A stretch of 40,783 bases of DNA from Alphaproteobacteria bacterium (GCA_025360605.1 JANYBV010000006.1:1-40783), one strand, 5' to 3'; numbered from the stretch's first letter, positions 31,835-40,532 are shown. Notes: generated by a model from the letters alone, not told the origin. A program made the numbers and translations.

Positions 31835-32974
31835 TCATCCCCTGAACACAATCGCCGGATCAAGCGTGAATACACGCCTTAAGCTGAAGATAATAGATAC
31901 AAGGATAATAAGACTGATCACAATGAACGTTCCCGCCATAACCTGCCATTGCAACACAAACCCTTTAAGTGCGGGCGCGTTGGCAGTGGCCTTGAAGAAA
32001 AATGCCGTCAAGCCAATACCCAAACTATAACCAATGCCGCCCACTACCGCCGCCTGCAACAACACCATGCGTAGCAATTGCCGGTTGGTCACGCCAATGG
32101 CTTTCATGGCGGCAAACTGTTTCAGGTTTTCAATCACGAAAATGTAAAACGTCTGCGCGGTGATCGCACCGCCAATGAGGATGCCGAGAAATACGGTGAT
32201 GCCAAAATTGATTGGGATACCGGTACGCTCCAGAATGTAATGGATGCTGCGCCATGCGAATTCATCTTGCGTCAGCGCCTGAAGATGCGTCTGGTCGGCA
32301 ATGCGTTTTTTGAGTTCATCAATATTCTGTCCCTTACGCGCTTTCACCAGCACGAACGGCATTTTGTTGCGCGTGGGCGGGGTGATGTCCATCGCGGTGT
32401 TGTAGGACACATACATGATCGGAAAGGTAAAAAACGTCGGCATCACATCGCAGACGGCATTCACCACAAGGCGGTTGTCGTTTAGCTCAATCTGGCGGCC
32501 CAGTTTAAATTCCTGTTTCGGCCATGTAAAAATATAGCCGTTCTTGTCGATCATTACTGACTCCGGTTTTTTGATCGTCAGCGGATCCCCCATGATCATC
32601 TTCGGGCAAATACCAACCATGCTCACATCATCAACCCCGATCAGTTGCACCTGCTGCGTTAGCCCGTCCGGCATACGGATAGTGGCAAGCCCCTTATAAA
32701 ACGGAACCGCCCATGCCACACCTTCCACCGAACGTACATTCGTCAGCTCGACATCGCGCATCGGCTCCACTTCCTCAATGTAACGCACACGCGTGTCCAT
32801 CACCCAGATATCGGCTTCGGACACGGTATAAATAGCACTCGCCGTGCGCGCCATCAGCCCGATGAAAATGGAGACCTGCTGTGCCATAAGCAACGTGGCA
32901 AACGTCACGCCGAAGATCAGCCCTACATATTTAGCGCGGTCACCCAGCAGCATTTTCAATGCAATCATTCGCAT
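31835..32974 (-). CDS. ABC exporter permease (DevC/FtsX-like)
   Basis: A 379-aa permease with one N-terminal helix (about 16-42), a periplasmic MacB-type domain (about 45-260) and three C-terminal helices (about 265-295, 310-340, 348-370), the last with FtsX-like SLRRVFTLDPAIVFRG. This is the DevC layout used by lipid or small-molecule exporters. It is the first gene of the four-gene export operon and is divergent from a TetR regulator. Substrate is unknown. Confidence 0.85.
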   Translation of the reverse strand: MRMIALKMLLGDRAKYVGLIFGVTFATLLMAQQVSIFIGLMARTASAIYTVSEADIWVMDTRVRYIEEVEPMRDVELTNVRSVEGVAWAVPFYKGLATIRMPDGLTQQVQLIGVDDVSMVGICPKMIMGDPLTIKKPESVMIDKNGYIFTWPKQEFKLGRQIELNDNRLVVNAVCDVMPTFFTFPIMYVSYNTAMDITPPTRNKMPFVLVKARKGQNIDELKKRIADQTHLQALTQDEFAWRSIHYILERTGIPINFGITVFLGILIGGAITAQTFYIFVIENLKQFAAMKAIGVTNRQLLRMVLLQAAVVGGIGYSLGIGLTAFFFKATANAPALKGFVLQWQVMAGTFIVISLIILVSIIFSLRRVFTLDPAIVFRG

Positions 32975-33040
32975 GGCAAAACAATCATTTCCTTAATTAT
33001 ATTATTTTGGATTCACGTGTTGCGTGATGGTGCATAATAT

Positions 33041-33086
33041 TGTACTATTGGGTACATTATCATCAAGATACTATACTGTACAGTAT
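33041..33086. promoter_or_regulatory. TetR-type palindromes before the exporter
   Basis: ATACTGTACAGTAT (33073-33086) is a perfect 14-base palindrome, 6 bases before the TetR start. TGTAC-N6-GTACA (33041-33056) is a second inverted repeat in the same divergent gap. Both are probably operators for the TetR protein, one near each promoter. Confidence 0.5.
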
Positions 33087-33092
33087 TATTTC

Positions 33093-33734
33093 ATGACAGC
33101 GAAAAAACCTATCTCCACCTCACGCAATCCAGCCGGAAGGCCCAAGGATTCCAATAAAAAACGAGCCATTTTAGATGCGGCTGAACCGTTATTTATCCAG
33201 CAGGGATACGAGCTTACCAGCATGGATGCCATTTCCAAGCTGGCGGGGGTATCCAAGCTGACACTCTACAGCCACTTTGCCCACAAAGATGACCTCTTCA
33301 AAGCGGTGATACAGCGCAAATGCGAGCAGTACAATATGCCGAGTACTTTCATGCAGTTGGCGGGGGTTCCTCTCGAAAAAGCCCTGACGCTTATTGCCAC
33401 TAATTTCCTGAACCTGATATACAGCAACGAAGCCATCCACATGCACCGCATCATTGAAGCCGAAGCCGTGCGTCATCCCAAACTGGCGGAATTATTTTAT
33501 CAAGCGGGGCCACAGCAGGTAAAAGCCGCGTTTCAGGAATTGCTCGCCGCATGGGTTAAACAAAAAAAATTACATATTCCCGAAATCCACCGCGCCTGCG
33601 ACCATTTCTTTTCACTGCTCAAAGGCGAGTGCCATTTCCATATGTTGCTGGGATTGCAAAAAGCCCCAAGTAAAAAGGAAAAAGATCTGCACATCGCCTC
33701 ATGCCTATGCGTATTTTTGAAAGCCTACACCTAA
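33093..33734 (+). CDS. TetR-family regulator of the export operon
   Basis: A 213-aa TetR regulator. The N-terminal helix-turn-helix is at about 22-70: AILDAAEPLFIQQGYELTSMD, then ISKLAGVSKLTLYSHFAHKDDLFKAV. The C-terminal ligand domain (80-213) resembles the AefR-type C-terminal family. The start at 33093 opens MTAKKPIST and lies just after the palindrome at 33073-33086. It is divergent from the permease and is likely to repress the exporter until a substrate is bound. Confidence 0.88.
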   Translation: MTAKKPISTSRNPAGRPKDSNKKRAILDAAEPLFIQQGYELTSMDAISKLAGVSKLTLYSHFAHKDDLFKAVIQRKCEQYNMPSTFMQLAGVPLEKALTLIATNFLNLIYSNEAIHMHRIIEAEAVRHPKLAELFYQAGPQQVKAAFQELLAAWVKQKKLHIPEIHRACDHFFSLLKGECHFHMLLGLQKAPSKKEKDLHIASCLCVFLKAYT

Positions 33735-33752
33735 GCAGAAAGGCCACCGACT

Positions 33753-34316
33753 ATGCAATGGCATGATGCCCTCTCCTTGTTCCATCACCTGCCGCACTCC
33801 TATCGCGACCTGCTTCATCATGAAGATAAGGCGCTGGTGAAAGCCGGAGCCAGTGGGCTGGTACGCACAAGCGATGCAGCACCGCTCATCGGTATTGAAA
33901 AATCTATCGACGCATCTATCGACCGCAACCAGCAGAATTTTGAACTACTGGTGAACGATTATCTGCGACAGCTACCGCACTATGTGCCTGAAACCGAACA
34001 GGCCGAACAGCTCCTGAAACATTGGCGCACCATTTTGCAGGAACAGCCAAGACGTTTGGCCGAAGCCCATCTCGATTCGCTCAATTCAGAGCATGCACGG
34101 AAATTTTGGCATGAACATCTGAGCCATTACCACACCGACCTCGGCGTTACCGCCGATCACTTTCCCGAAGCCATGATCGACTGGGAACGCGCCGCCGGAA
34201 ACCCGATGCCGCCGGTGAAGGTGCAGGGATTGATCAAAAGCAAGCAGTGGCAGGAGCTGGTATTACGCCAGCGCCTGCACAATCTTGACCTCGATAACAT
34301 GGGTATCAAGCGTTAG
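33753..34316 (+). CDS. Unknown cytoplasmic protein
   Basis: A 187-aa soluble protein opening MQWHDALSLFHHLPHSYRDLL. Helices dominate, with a notable number of His and Trp residues (for example HARKFWHEHLSHYHTDLG). No signal peptide, membrane segment or known motif is seen. It begins 18 bases after the tetR stop and may share its transcript, with AGAAAGG as the ribosome binding site. I do not recognise the family. Confidence 0.55.
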   Translation: MQWHDALSLFHHLPHSYRDLLHHEDKALVKAGASGLVRTSDAAPLIGIEKSIDASIDRNQQNFELLVNDYLRQLPHYVPETEQAEQLLKHWRTILQEQPRRLAEAHLDSLNSEHARKFWHEHLSHYHTDLGVTADHFPEAMIDWERAAGNPMPPVKVQGLIKSKQWQELVLRQRLHNLDLDNMGIKR

Positions 34317-34324
34317 GAATGATC

Positions 34325-34864
34325 CTAATCGTCCTGATTTTTACCATTGTCGCCATCAGCGGGACCATGATCTCCATGCGGGCCACCATCACGCGGAGGA
34401 TGCTCCGGACGTGCGAACAATCCCTTCGGTGAAGATTCGCAGGTAGCAGGCACCGAATCATGCCCTGGTGGATGAATCGTCACGGCATCGCCCTCTTTTT
34501 TGCCTTTGCAATCGTCATAGGCCTGCGGGGGCGGCTCATGCGGGGGGCGGCCTTCTGGTCCACCTTCTTCTGGTGGATGCTCTGGACGCGCAAACAATCC
34601 CTTTGGAGATTGTTCACAGGTTGCAGGCACCGAATCATGCCCTGGTGGATGGATCGTCACGGCATCGCCCTCTTTTTTGCCTTTGCAATCGTCATAGGCC
34701 TGCGGGGGCGGCTCATGCGGGGGGCGGCCTTCCGGCCCACCCTCGCTTTTGTGAGATGGCTTGTCATCCTGCGCTGCGCCTTGCGCATACGCTGTGGAGA
34801 AAGTAACGCCGACGGCCGTAGCCAGTAATGCGCCCGCCAGATATTTCAATCCTGCTCTTGCCAT
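34325..34864 (-). CDS. Secreted protein with two near-identical 59-aa repeats
   Basis: A 179-aa protein. Residues 1-27 are a signal peptide ending TAYA. Residues 41-99 and 100-158 are two 59-residue repeats, each opening EGGPEGRPPHEPPPQAYDDC, then GKKEGDAVTIHPPGHDSVP, ATCE and PKGLFARPEHPP. Each repeat has two cysteines and many Pro and His, so metal binding is possible. A Gly/His/Asp-rich tail follows (GGPHGDHGPADGD). Related AYxxC-KGKKxGD segments occur singly in other small secreted proteins I recall. A purine-rich ACAGGGAG lies before the start. Confidence 0.7.
   Translation of the reverse strand: MARAGLKYLAGALLATAVGVTFSTAYAQGAAQDDKPSHKSEGGPEGRPPHEPPPQAYDDCKGKKEGDAVTIHPPGHDSVPATCEQSPKGLFARPEHPPEEGGPEGRPPHEPPPQAYDDCKGKKEGDAVTIHPPGHDSVPATCESSPKGLFARPEHPPRDGGPHGDHGPADGDNGKNQDD
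34454..34732. repeat. 177-base tandem duplication
   Basis: Bases about 34454-34555 recur at 34631-34732, 177 bases apart, with one or two differences. They encode the 59-aa repeats of the secreted protein. The near-identity means the duplication is recent or is kept homogeneous by conversion. Confidence 0.85.
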
Positions 34865-34976
34865 ACAAACTCCCTGTGGTTAATTGCTCAAACGCGCTTC
34901 AATTTAAGAAGCGCATTATAAAACAACTAGCGTGTTTTTGGAAGAAAATAGAGCGTACAGCGACAATGAAAAACCG

Positions 34977-35330
34977 CTATATCGCCGCTTCGATCATGAT
35001 TTCCACATCGTATCCGGCGGCAGCAAGCTTCGCTTCCACCGTGGCGCGCGCCGGTGTTTTACCGGACACTACCCACACATCCCACGCCTGATTCATCTGG
35101 GCGAAGTTTTTGATGTCAGTGAGCCAGATGTTAGCTTTAATGATGCGCGTTTTATCGCTGCCTGCCTTGGCAAGAATGGCATCTATCTGCTGCAACACTT
35201 CTGTGGTTTGTTCCAGCACGGATTTACCCACCATGGCATCGGCAACGATACCGGCGGTATATACTTTCCCTGCATGAATAACGGCTTCGCTCATACGCGA
35301 GCCTGCTTCAATACGTTGTAATTCGCTCAT
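34977..35330 (-). CDS. ridA: RidA-family enamine/imine deaminase
   Basis: A 117-aa Rid/YjgF protein. The catalytic-type Arg is in PARATVEAKLA (about residues 93-103), with ANIWLTDIKNFAQMNQAWDVWV before it and a short C-terminal IMIEAAI. RidA proteins hydrolyse reactive enamines from PLP enzymes; some act as redox-activated chaperones. Length and motif are standard. AGGAG lies before the start. It lies downstream of msrA on the same strand, 64 bases after its stop, and may be co-transcribed. Confidence 0.9.
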   Translation of the reverse strand: MSELQRIEAGSRMSEAVIHAGKVYTAGIVADAMVGKSVLEQTTEVLQQIDAILAKAGSDKTRIIKANIWLTDIKNFAQMNQAWDVWVVSGKTPARATVEAKLAAAGYDVEIMIEAAI

Positions 35331-35394
35331 ATGATTCTCCTTGTGGTGATGTATGCGACAGCTACCTTACACCATCACATTCACTACACAAGCA

Positions 35395-35898
35395 CTAGCC
35401 AAGTTTCCAGTTGGGGCGGATGAAATGACAGGTATAGCCGTCAGGAATCCGCTTCAGATAATCCTGATGGTAATTTTCGGCAGGGTAGAACTGCGACGCG
35501 GGAGTCACCTCGGTCACAATTTTTGCCGGCCATTTACGCGAGGCCGTCATTTCCGTAATCAAAGTTTGTGCGGTTTCCTTCTGCAAATCATCAAGATAGA
35601 AAATCGCCGAACGATACGACGGGCCGATGTCATTGCCCTGACGGTTTTTGGTGCAGGGATCGTGGATCTGGAAAAAAAATTCCAGTAGCTTGCGGTAGGA
35701 AAGCCTCTCGTTATCGAAGATCACTTCAATGGCCTCGGCATGGCCGGTAACGCTTGACTTTATGATATCATAGGTGGGATTGGGTACGGTGCCCCCCGTG
35801 TAGCCAACGGTGGTATACTGAACACCGGTTAACTTTCGGATTAAATCTTCCATCCCCCAAAAACAGCCTCCGGCTAATAGTGCGCGCTCTGTTGTCAT
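35395..35898 (-). CDS. msrA: Methionine-S-sulfoxide reductase A
   Basis: A 167-aa MsrA. The catalytic Cys12 is in the family signature GGCFWG, followed by VGYTGG and later [22 protein letters not shown] and [18 protein letters not shown]. It reduces methionine-S-sulfoxide and complements the two MsrB enzymes in this window. The start at 35898 is set by the GGAG before it; the longer frame to 35955 would overlap the SigF-type promoter at 35937-35964. Confidence 0.93.
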   Translation of the reverse strand: MTTERALLAGGCFWGMEDLIRKLTGVQYTTVGYTGGTVPNPTYDIIKSSVTGHAEAIEVIFDNERLSYRKLLEFFFQIHDPCTKNRQGNDIGPSYRSAIFYLDDLQKETAQTLITEMTASRKWPAKIVTEVTPASQFYPAENYHQDYLKRIPDGYTCHFIRPNWKLG

Positions 35899-35936
35899 TA
35901 TACGACTCCGTTCAGTAACTATTATGGTCATAGCAT

Positions 35937-35964
35937 CATTCGCATAGGCCGCCATAAAGGTTAC
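35937..35964 (-). promoter_or_regulatory. SigF-type promoter for msrA
   Basis: On the minus strand GTAACC (35964-35959), a 16-base spacer and CGAATG (35942-35937), 38 bases before the msrA start. It shares the divergent gap with the bufferin promoter at 36040-36067. Confidence 0.8.
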
Positions 35965-36039
35965 AGATGCTATACCGCCATTGTGTCAAACGTTAATTAT
36001 TACAGTTTTATACTCAATTATTTATTTTTGGTAATGGAT

Positions 36040-36067
36040 GTAACCAAAATCATAGCGTATGCGAATA
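36040..36067 (+). promoter_or_regulatory. SigF-type promoter for the bufferin operon
   Basis: GTAACC (36040-36045), a 16-base spacer and CGAATA (36062-36067). The start codon of the bufferin precursor is 140 bases downstream, so the mRNA has a long leader. Bufferin operons of Caulobacter are, as I recall, SigF-controlled. Confidence 0.72.
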
Positions 36068-36207
36068 CCGTGACAGAGTTTGTTTTTGGACGGGTCATAT
36101 TAATTTTTATTCATTTGACCCAAGTCAAAGGCAAATTTATAAGATTACCAACCGAATGTTAAATAACCTCGGTTTATGTGTTCAACTAATTCAAAGGAGA
36201 TTACACT

Positions 36208-36465
36208 ATGTCGACCAATAAAAAACTTGCTGTTGCTGCTCTTGCTGGCCTTCTCGCTACCAGCGTAATGACCGCTAGCGTAGCTTACGCTGCTGATGCA
36301 AGCGCTCCTGCTGCTAAAGCTGATGCCAAAGATGCAAAAGCTACCGAAACCGCAAAAGAAAAGCATGCTTGCAAAGGCCTGAACTCCTGCAAAGGTAACA
36401 GCCCAGATGGCAAAAATGACTGCAAAGGCAAAAGCTCCTGCGCTACCGATGGCAGCAAGAAATAA
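36208..36465 (+). CDS. bufA: Bufferin-like copper-binding RiPP precursor (BufA)
   Basis: An 85-aa exported peptide. Residues 1-28 are a signal peptide (KKLAVAALAGLLATSVMTAS to AYA). A Lys/Ala-rich linker follows, then a C-terminal core with four cysteines: ACKGLNSCKG, then GKNDCKGKSSC (about 54-76). Such Cys-rich bufferin precursors are modified to thiooxazoles by the BufB/BufC enzymes and sequester copper in the periplasm. The CKG spacing looks closer to BufA2 than to DUF2282-type BufA1. AAAGGAGA lies before the start. It is the first gene of a two-gene operon. Confidence 0.75.
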   Translation: MSTNKKLAVAALAGLLATSVMTASVAYAADASAPAAKADAKDAKATETAKEKHACKGLNSCKGNSPDGKNDCKGKSSCATDGSKK

Positions 36466-36490
36466 TTAATTTCTTTCTGAAATCAGACAA

Positions 36491-36520
36491 AGCGGGGGTG
36501 GCAACATCCCCGCTTTTCTT
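36491..36520. terminator. Intra-operon hairpin after bufA
   Basis: AGCGGGG (36491-36497), a 10-base loop and CCCCGCT (36508-36514), then TTTCTT. It lies between the precursor gene and the enzyme gene. A leaky terminator here would make more precursor than enzyme. Confidence 0.65.
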
Positions 36521-36548
36521 CTCTTAGGCATCTTTTTGAGTACGCCAT

Positions 36549-38252
36549 ATGAAACCTAATAATACAGCATTGCCTGAATTAGGATTTGGCCTTGGGCTCC
36601 GCCCGCCACACTACAAACATATATTTGAACATTGGCCAGTCGTTGACTGGTTTGAAGTCATTTCTGAAAATTTCATGGACACCGATGGCCGTCCCAAGCG
36701 CAATCTGGCACGCATCAGGGAACGCTATCCGGTGGTCATGCACGGTGTAGCCATGTCGATTGGCACCGTAGACCCGATTAATTCCGAATACCTGCACAAG
36801 CTGAAAGCACTGATTGAATGGCTGGAACCAGCGTGGATTTCCGATCATCTGTGCTGGACCGGCGTTGCCCATAAAAATTCGCATGATTTGCTGCCAGTTC
36901 CCTACACCGAAGAAGCACTGAAACATATCATCGTACGTATTAAGCAGGTTCAGGATTTTCTGGGGCGGCCACTGGCGCTCGAAAATCCCTCCACCTACCT
37001 TGAATTCAAAACCTCCCACATTCCGGAAGCCGAATTTATTGCGGCGATGGCGAATGAGTCCGGCTGCAACCTGTTGCTGGATGTCAACAACGTGTATGTC
37101 AGCTGCTACAACCACCGCCTCGATGCCAAAGCCTATATCGATGCGCTGCCGCTGAATCGGGTGACGCAGATTCATCTCTCCGGCCACACCAATAAGGGCA
37201 ACCATATCATCGACACCCATGACGATCATGTCGTGGACGAAGTGTGGTCACTGTATAAATACGTATTACATAAAGCCGGACGCGTCCCCAACACCATGGT
37301 CGAATGGGACGACAACATCCCTGAATGGGATGTGCTGTATAATGAGCTTGGCAAGGCAAAAACCGCAGCAAAAGATGCCGCGAATTATGCGCCGTTGCCT
37401 GACCTTGCCAAAAAAGAACCGCCCTACGTCGCCAACCTGATTACGCCACTGGCAGAAGCCCAGAGAGTGATGCAGGATGCTATTTTAGAAGGCAGCCGCA
37501 AGGACAGCCATCCTGATGCATGGATCCGCGCCAAAGCCGGATTCGCCCCTGCTGACCAGTTGGGCGTATATGTCAACGCCTACCGTTTTCGTCTGTATGA
37601 TGTCACCGCCGAAGATTATGCGGTGCTGAAATACTATCTCGGCAAGGAGATGTTTGAAAAGCTTGTCACCGATTTCGTCAACACCGCTCATTCCACACAT
37701 TTTAACGTCGGTCGCTACGCCATGAAGCTTCCGGCATTCGTAAAAGAACATCGGCCAGACGATACCTTTGCGTCTGAGCTGTGCGAACTGGAAACCACCA
37801 TTTCACAACTAAGTGACCCGCCCGAAACCACCGCGCTGGAACCTGCGCATCTGGAAGGCATGAGCGCGGAAGGGCTGATGGAAGCGGTATTGCATCCGCG
37901 CAAAGCGCTACGGTTGTTGGTATTCACCTATCCGGTCAATGACTATTACTGCGCCATGAAAGAGGATGAAAACCCTCAGCCCCCTGAAGCCAAAGCGTCG
38001 TTTGTGGCGGTATTCCGCCATGACGATATTGTCTGGCGCATGGATCTCGGTGAAAATGAATACCACCTGCTCAGCCTGCTGTTTAGCGGTGTACCCGTTG
38101 GCGAGGCACTCGATACCTTGCAAGCGCAGCGTCAGCTGCCGGAGGATGAACTTATCGGCAACCTGTCGGACTGGTTCTCGCGCTGGATGCGCAACGGCCT
38201 GCTGGCCTATCACAACCCCGCTAGTATGCAGCACAAAAAGACCGCTGCCTAA
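36549..38252 (+). CDS. BufB-BufC fusion: DUF692 (MNIO) oxidase with DUF2063 partner
   Basis: A 567-aa protein joining two domains normally encoded separately. Residues about 8-280 are DUF692, a multinuclear nonheme iron oxidase with candidate metal ligands His65 (VVMHGVAMS), His100 (ISDHLCW), Glu145 (LENPSTY), Asp178 (LLLDVNNVY), His209 (QIHLSGH), Asp226/His227 and Glu252 (VEWDD). Residues about 300-555 are DUF2063 (BufC-like), which binds and presents the peptide. The enzyme modifies cysteines of the precursor encoded 83 bases upstream. There is no stop or frameshift at the junction near 285-300, so the fusion is genuine in this sequence. Confidence 0.88.
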   Translation: MKPNNTALPELGFGLGLRPPHYKHIFEHWPVVDWFEVISENFMDTDGRPKRNLARIRERYPVVMHGVAMSIGTVDPINSEYLHKLKALIEWLEPAWISDHLCWTGVAHKNSHDLLPVPYTEEALKHIIVRIKQVQDFLGRPLALENPSTYLEFKTSHIPEAEFIAAMANESGCNLLLDVNNVYVSCYNHRLDAKAYIDALPLNRVTQIHLSGHTNKGNHIIDTHDDHVVDEVWSLYKYVLHKAGRVPNTMVEWDDNIPEWDVLYNELGKAKTAAKDAANYAPLPDLAKKEPPYVANLITPLAEAQRVMQDAILEGSRKDSHPDAWIRAKAGFAPADQLGVYVNAYRFRLYDVTAEDYAVLKYYLGKEMFEKLVTDFVNTAHSTHFNVGRYAMKLPAFVKEHRPDDTFASELCELETTISQLSDPPETTALEPAHLEGMSAEGLMEAVLHPRKALRLLVFTYPVNDYYCAMKEDENPQPPEAKASFVAVFRHDDIVWRMDLGENEYHLLSLLFSGVPVGEALDTLQAQRQLPEDELIGNLSDWFSRWMRNGLLAYHNPASMQHKKTAA

Positions 38253-38340
38253 GCTTACGATACGACTTTACTTTCATATCGCGTAGGTTTTATGATGCAC
38301 TGCATAAGCACGTGTCCCTTCTTGCTATAAGGAATTTCCC

Positions 38341-39105
38341 ATGAAAGTCGCCGACATCCTACAACTTCCCTCCATGCCGCTGGCCAGCCCCAGCTATCCG
38401 CGTGGCCCCTACCGCTTCGTCAACCGCGAATATTTTATCGTGACCTATGAGTCCGATCCCGATGCCATCCGCGCAGCACTTCCAGAGCCGCTGGAACCCG
38501 ATGGCAGCAACACCGTGCTATACGAATTTATCCGCATGCCTGACAGCTCCGGCTTCGGCGACTACACCGAAACCGGCATCGTCATTCCCTGCCTGTATAA
38601 CGGCGAGCATGTGAATTTCACCTCGCAAATGTACCTCGACTGCGAACCGCCGATTTCATGCGGACGCGAGGTGTGGGGCTTCCCCAAAAAATTCGGCAAC
38701 CCCAAGCTCGGCGTGGTTCATGACACGCTCACCGGCAGTATTGAATATGCCGGACAGCAAGTGGCCGTTGGCACCATGACCTATAAGCACAAAGACCTGA
38801 CCCTCGACCCGCAGACCGGCGCGCACAGCACCGCGCAGATCGAGCAGAAACTTGCTAAAACCACTGTGTTGCTGAAACTCATCCCGCATGTGGACGGCAC
38901 ACTCGCCATCGCCCAGCTGGTAGGCTATAACCTCGTTGATATCACCGTCAAAGGGGCATGGACGGGGCCGGCACGCCTGCATCTGATCCCGCACGTCAAC
39001 GCACCGGTTGCCGACCTTCCCGTATGCAAAACCATCGGCGGCTCACACTTCATCGCCGATCTTACGCTGCCCTATGGCCGCGTGTTGCATGATTACCTGA
39101 AATAG
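38341..39105 (+). CDS. adc: Acetoacetate decarboxylase family protein
   Basis: A 254-aa protein with the acetoacetate decarboxylase fold. The active-site block is GREVWGFPKKFGNPKL, with Lys116 the likely Schiff-base lysine and Lys117 its neighbour, and Glu residues at FIRMPDSSGFGDYTETG. It decarboxylates acetoacetate to acetone, or acts on a related beta-keto acid. ATAAGGA lies before the start. It is transcribed alone, 88 bases after the bufferin operon. Confidence 0.88.
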   Translation: MKVADILQLPSMPLASPSYPRGPYRFVNREYFIVTYESDPDAIRAALPEPLEPDGSNTVLYEFIRMPDSSGFGDYTETGIVIPCLYNGEHVNFTSQMYLDCEPPISCGREVWGFPKKFGNPKLGVVHDTLTGSIEYAGQQVAVGTMTYKHKDLTLDPQTGAHSTAQIEQKLAKTTVLLKLIPHVDGTLAIAQLVGYNLVDITVKGAWTGPARLHLIPHVNAPVADLPVCKTIGGSHFIADLTLPYGRVLHDYLK

Positions 39106-39153
39106 ATTGAAAAAATTATTTTGGACAAGTCTGGACTTAGAAAAACCAGTAAA

Positions 39154-39243
39154 TGGCGGAGGGGAGAGGATTCGAACCTCCGGTACGGTTGCCCGCACAA
39201 CAGTTTTCGAGACTGCCGCAATCGACCACTCTGCCACCCCTCC
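39154..39243 (-). tRNA. tRNA-Ser(CGA)
   Basis: On the minus strand a complete class II tRNA: acceptor GGAGGGG paired with CCCCTCC, then G73 and an encoded CCA; anticodon loop CTCGAAA gives CGA; a long variable arm with TGCGGGCAACCGTA; T-arm GGAGG-TTCGAAT-CCTCT. It reads UCG serine codons. All stems close. Confidence 0.93.
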
Positions 39244-39438
39244 GCATGTCAAACCATGGAACTAAACCTACCCACGCTATACACTAACGGCACCGGCGGC
39301 GTTTATAGCAGACCCGATGCCATTGTCTAGCCTGCCGTTGGCAGAGCATACGGAGTCATTTTTACACCAAGTTTAATCAATCACAAATATTTAGCATGGT
39401 AAACTGGGTACATGTATCGCCCCTGTCAACGAGGTTCA

Positions 39439-39861
39439 ATGATGGCTTTTCGTACATTTTTATTTCTATTATCATTGTATTTTATCATGTTAGCGCCAAA
39501 CGTTATGGCGCAAACCGCTAATGAGGCTAATCCTTGCGCCGAATCAGAGCACCAATCCGATCTGCGAACCGAACTGGCAAAGGTGTATGGTCTAAAACGT
39601 CATATTGCCCCCGTACCGCCCGCCATATGGGCGCTGGAGACGATGGACACACCTAAGCACTGCGAAGTATCCTGCCGCAACAACACGCCCTACGATACCC
39701 TCTATCTCACCTATAAGGGGTTTGAAGCCAGCGGCAAGGCCTGCGAGGGCGAAACAGGGGTGGTCATGAGCGCTCAGGGGCTGGTTAAACTGATCGCAAG
39801 CTGCATGGCGGGCTGCGGCGCATCAGTGCCTGCGCCTGCCACCACGCTCCCTGAGCATTAA
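39439..39861 (+). CDS. Small secreted cysteine-containing protein of unknown function
   Basis: A 140-aa exported protein. Residues 1-24 are a signal peptide (FRTFLFLLSLYFIMLAP to VMA). The mature part has six cysteines (NPCAE, KHCEVSCRN, KACEG, ASCMAGCG), enough for three disulfides. I do not recognise the family. The start at 39439 has GAGG five bases before it; the ATG at 39412 lacks one. It lies alone between tRNA-Ser and the next gene. Confidence 0.6.
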   Translation: MMAFRTFLFLLSLYFIMLAPNVMAQTANEANPCAESEHQSDLRTELAKVYGLKRHIAPVPPAIWALETMDTPKHCEVSCRNNTPYDTLYLTYKGFEASGKACEGETGVVMSAQGLVKLIASCMAGCGASVPAPATTLPEH

Positions 39862-40104
39862 ATAAATTTAAATTCATACTTATAGGTATATTTTGTTACT
39901 TTATATAATATATTGATATATATACATATTATACAGAACCCATAAGTATGAAATATTAAATAATTATTTGCCACGAACAAAAAACTACGCTATAGTGGGC
40001 GTGTTCAGTTTCTTTGAAACTTATCTGGAACCTGGCGGGTTTCCAGTTGTCGTACCCATAATGTGTCCTTGTGTGCACTGTCGCCCATTCTCAAGAGGTG
40101 TGTC

Positions 40105-40518
40105 ATGCTTCGCAAAGCCATTTACGTCGTCATCGCGACCATCGCCCTGTTCGGTGCCTACAGCCTGTTTAGCTGGCTCAACGCGCCCGTCAACATCGGG
40201 TCGGACGTGTCGGTGTCCTCGGACATCGTCTGCCGCAGTTACAAAGAGGAAGGTGCCACCGTCCTCAAGCTGATCGGCTCCACGGACGGCAAGAGTAAGG
40301 TCAAGAACAACGGCTCCCAGCCCGTCATGGTCCTCTACGCCAGCGCGTTCAACCACAACGGCAAGAGCCTCATCGGCCGCAGCGATCACTTCCCCCTCGC
40401 CACCGGCGAAACGAAGGAAGTCAAGCTCAAGGCCAAGGGCATGCAGAACTACTTCAAGGTCATCACGAACGAAGAGTTCGAGGCCATGAAGAAGGAGACG
40501 GAAAACAACAAGAAGTAA
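40105..40518 (+). CDS. Membrane-anchored protein with distinct codon use
   Basis: A 137-aa protein with one N-terminal helix (AIYVVIATIALFGAYSLFSWL, about 5-25) and a soluble beta-rich domain containing SDVSVSSDIVCRSYKE. I do not recognise the family. Codons end in C or G far more often than in neighbours, and nearly all lysines are AAG, which suggests very high expression or acquisition. AAGAGG lies before the start at 40105. Its own terminator follows at 40533-40571. Confidence 0.6.
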   Translation: MLRKAIYVVIATIALFGAYSLFSWLNAPVNIGSDVSVSSDIVCRSYKEEGATVLKLIGSTDGKSKVKNNGSQPVMVLYASAFNHNGKSLIGRSDHFPLATGETKEVKLKAKGMQNYFKVITNEEFEAMKKETENNKK

Positions 40519-40532
40519 CGAACTGACCTATG

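Noticed and set aside
34454-34732. Possible CRISPR array
   Set aside because: Only two long, contiguous, coding repeats with no spacers.
34460-34828. Two long plus-strand frames across the repeat region
   Set aside because: They are shadows of the minus-strand repeat protein, which has a signal peptide and a proper start.
35899-35955. N-terminal extension of MsrA
   Set aside because: It runs through the region between the SigF-type -10 box and the start, and MsrA proteins of this type begin near the GCFWG motif.
39121-39330. Plus-strand frame across tRNA-Ser
   Set aside because: It runs antisense through a complete tRNA and has no coding support.
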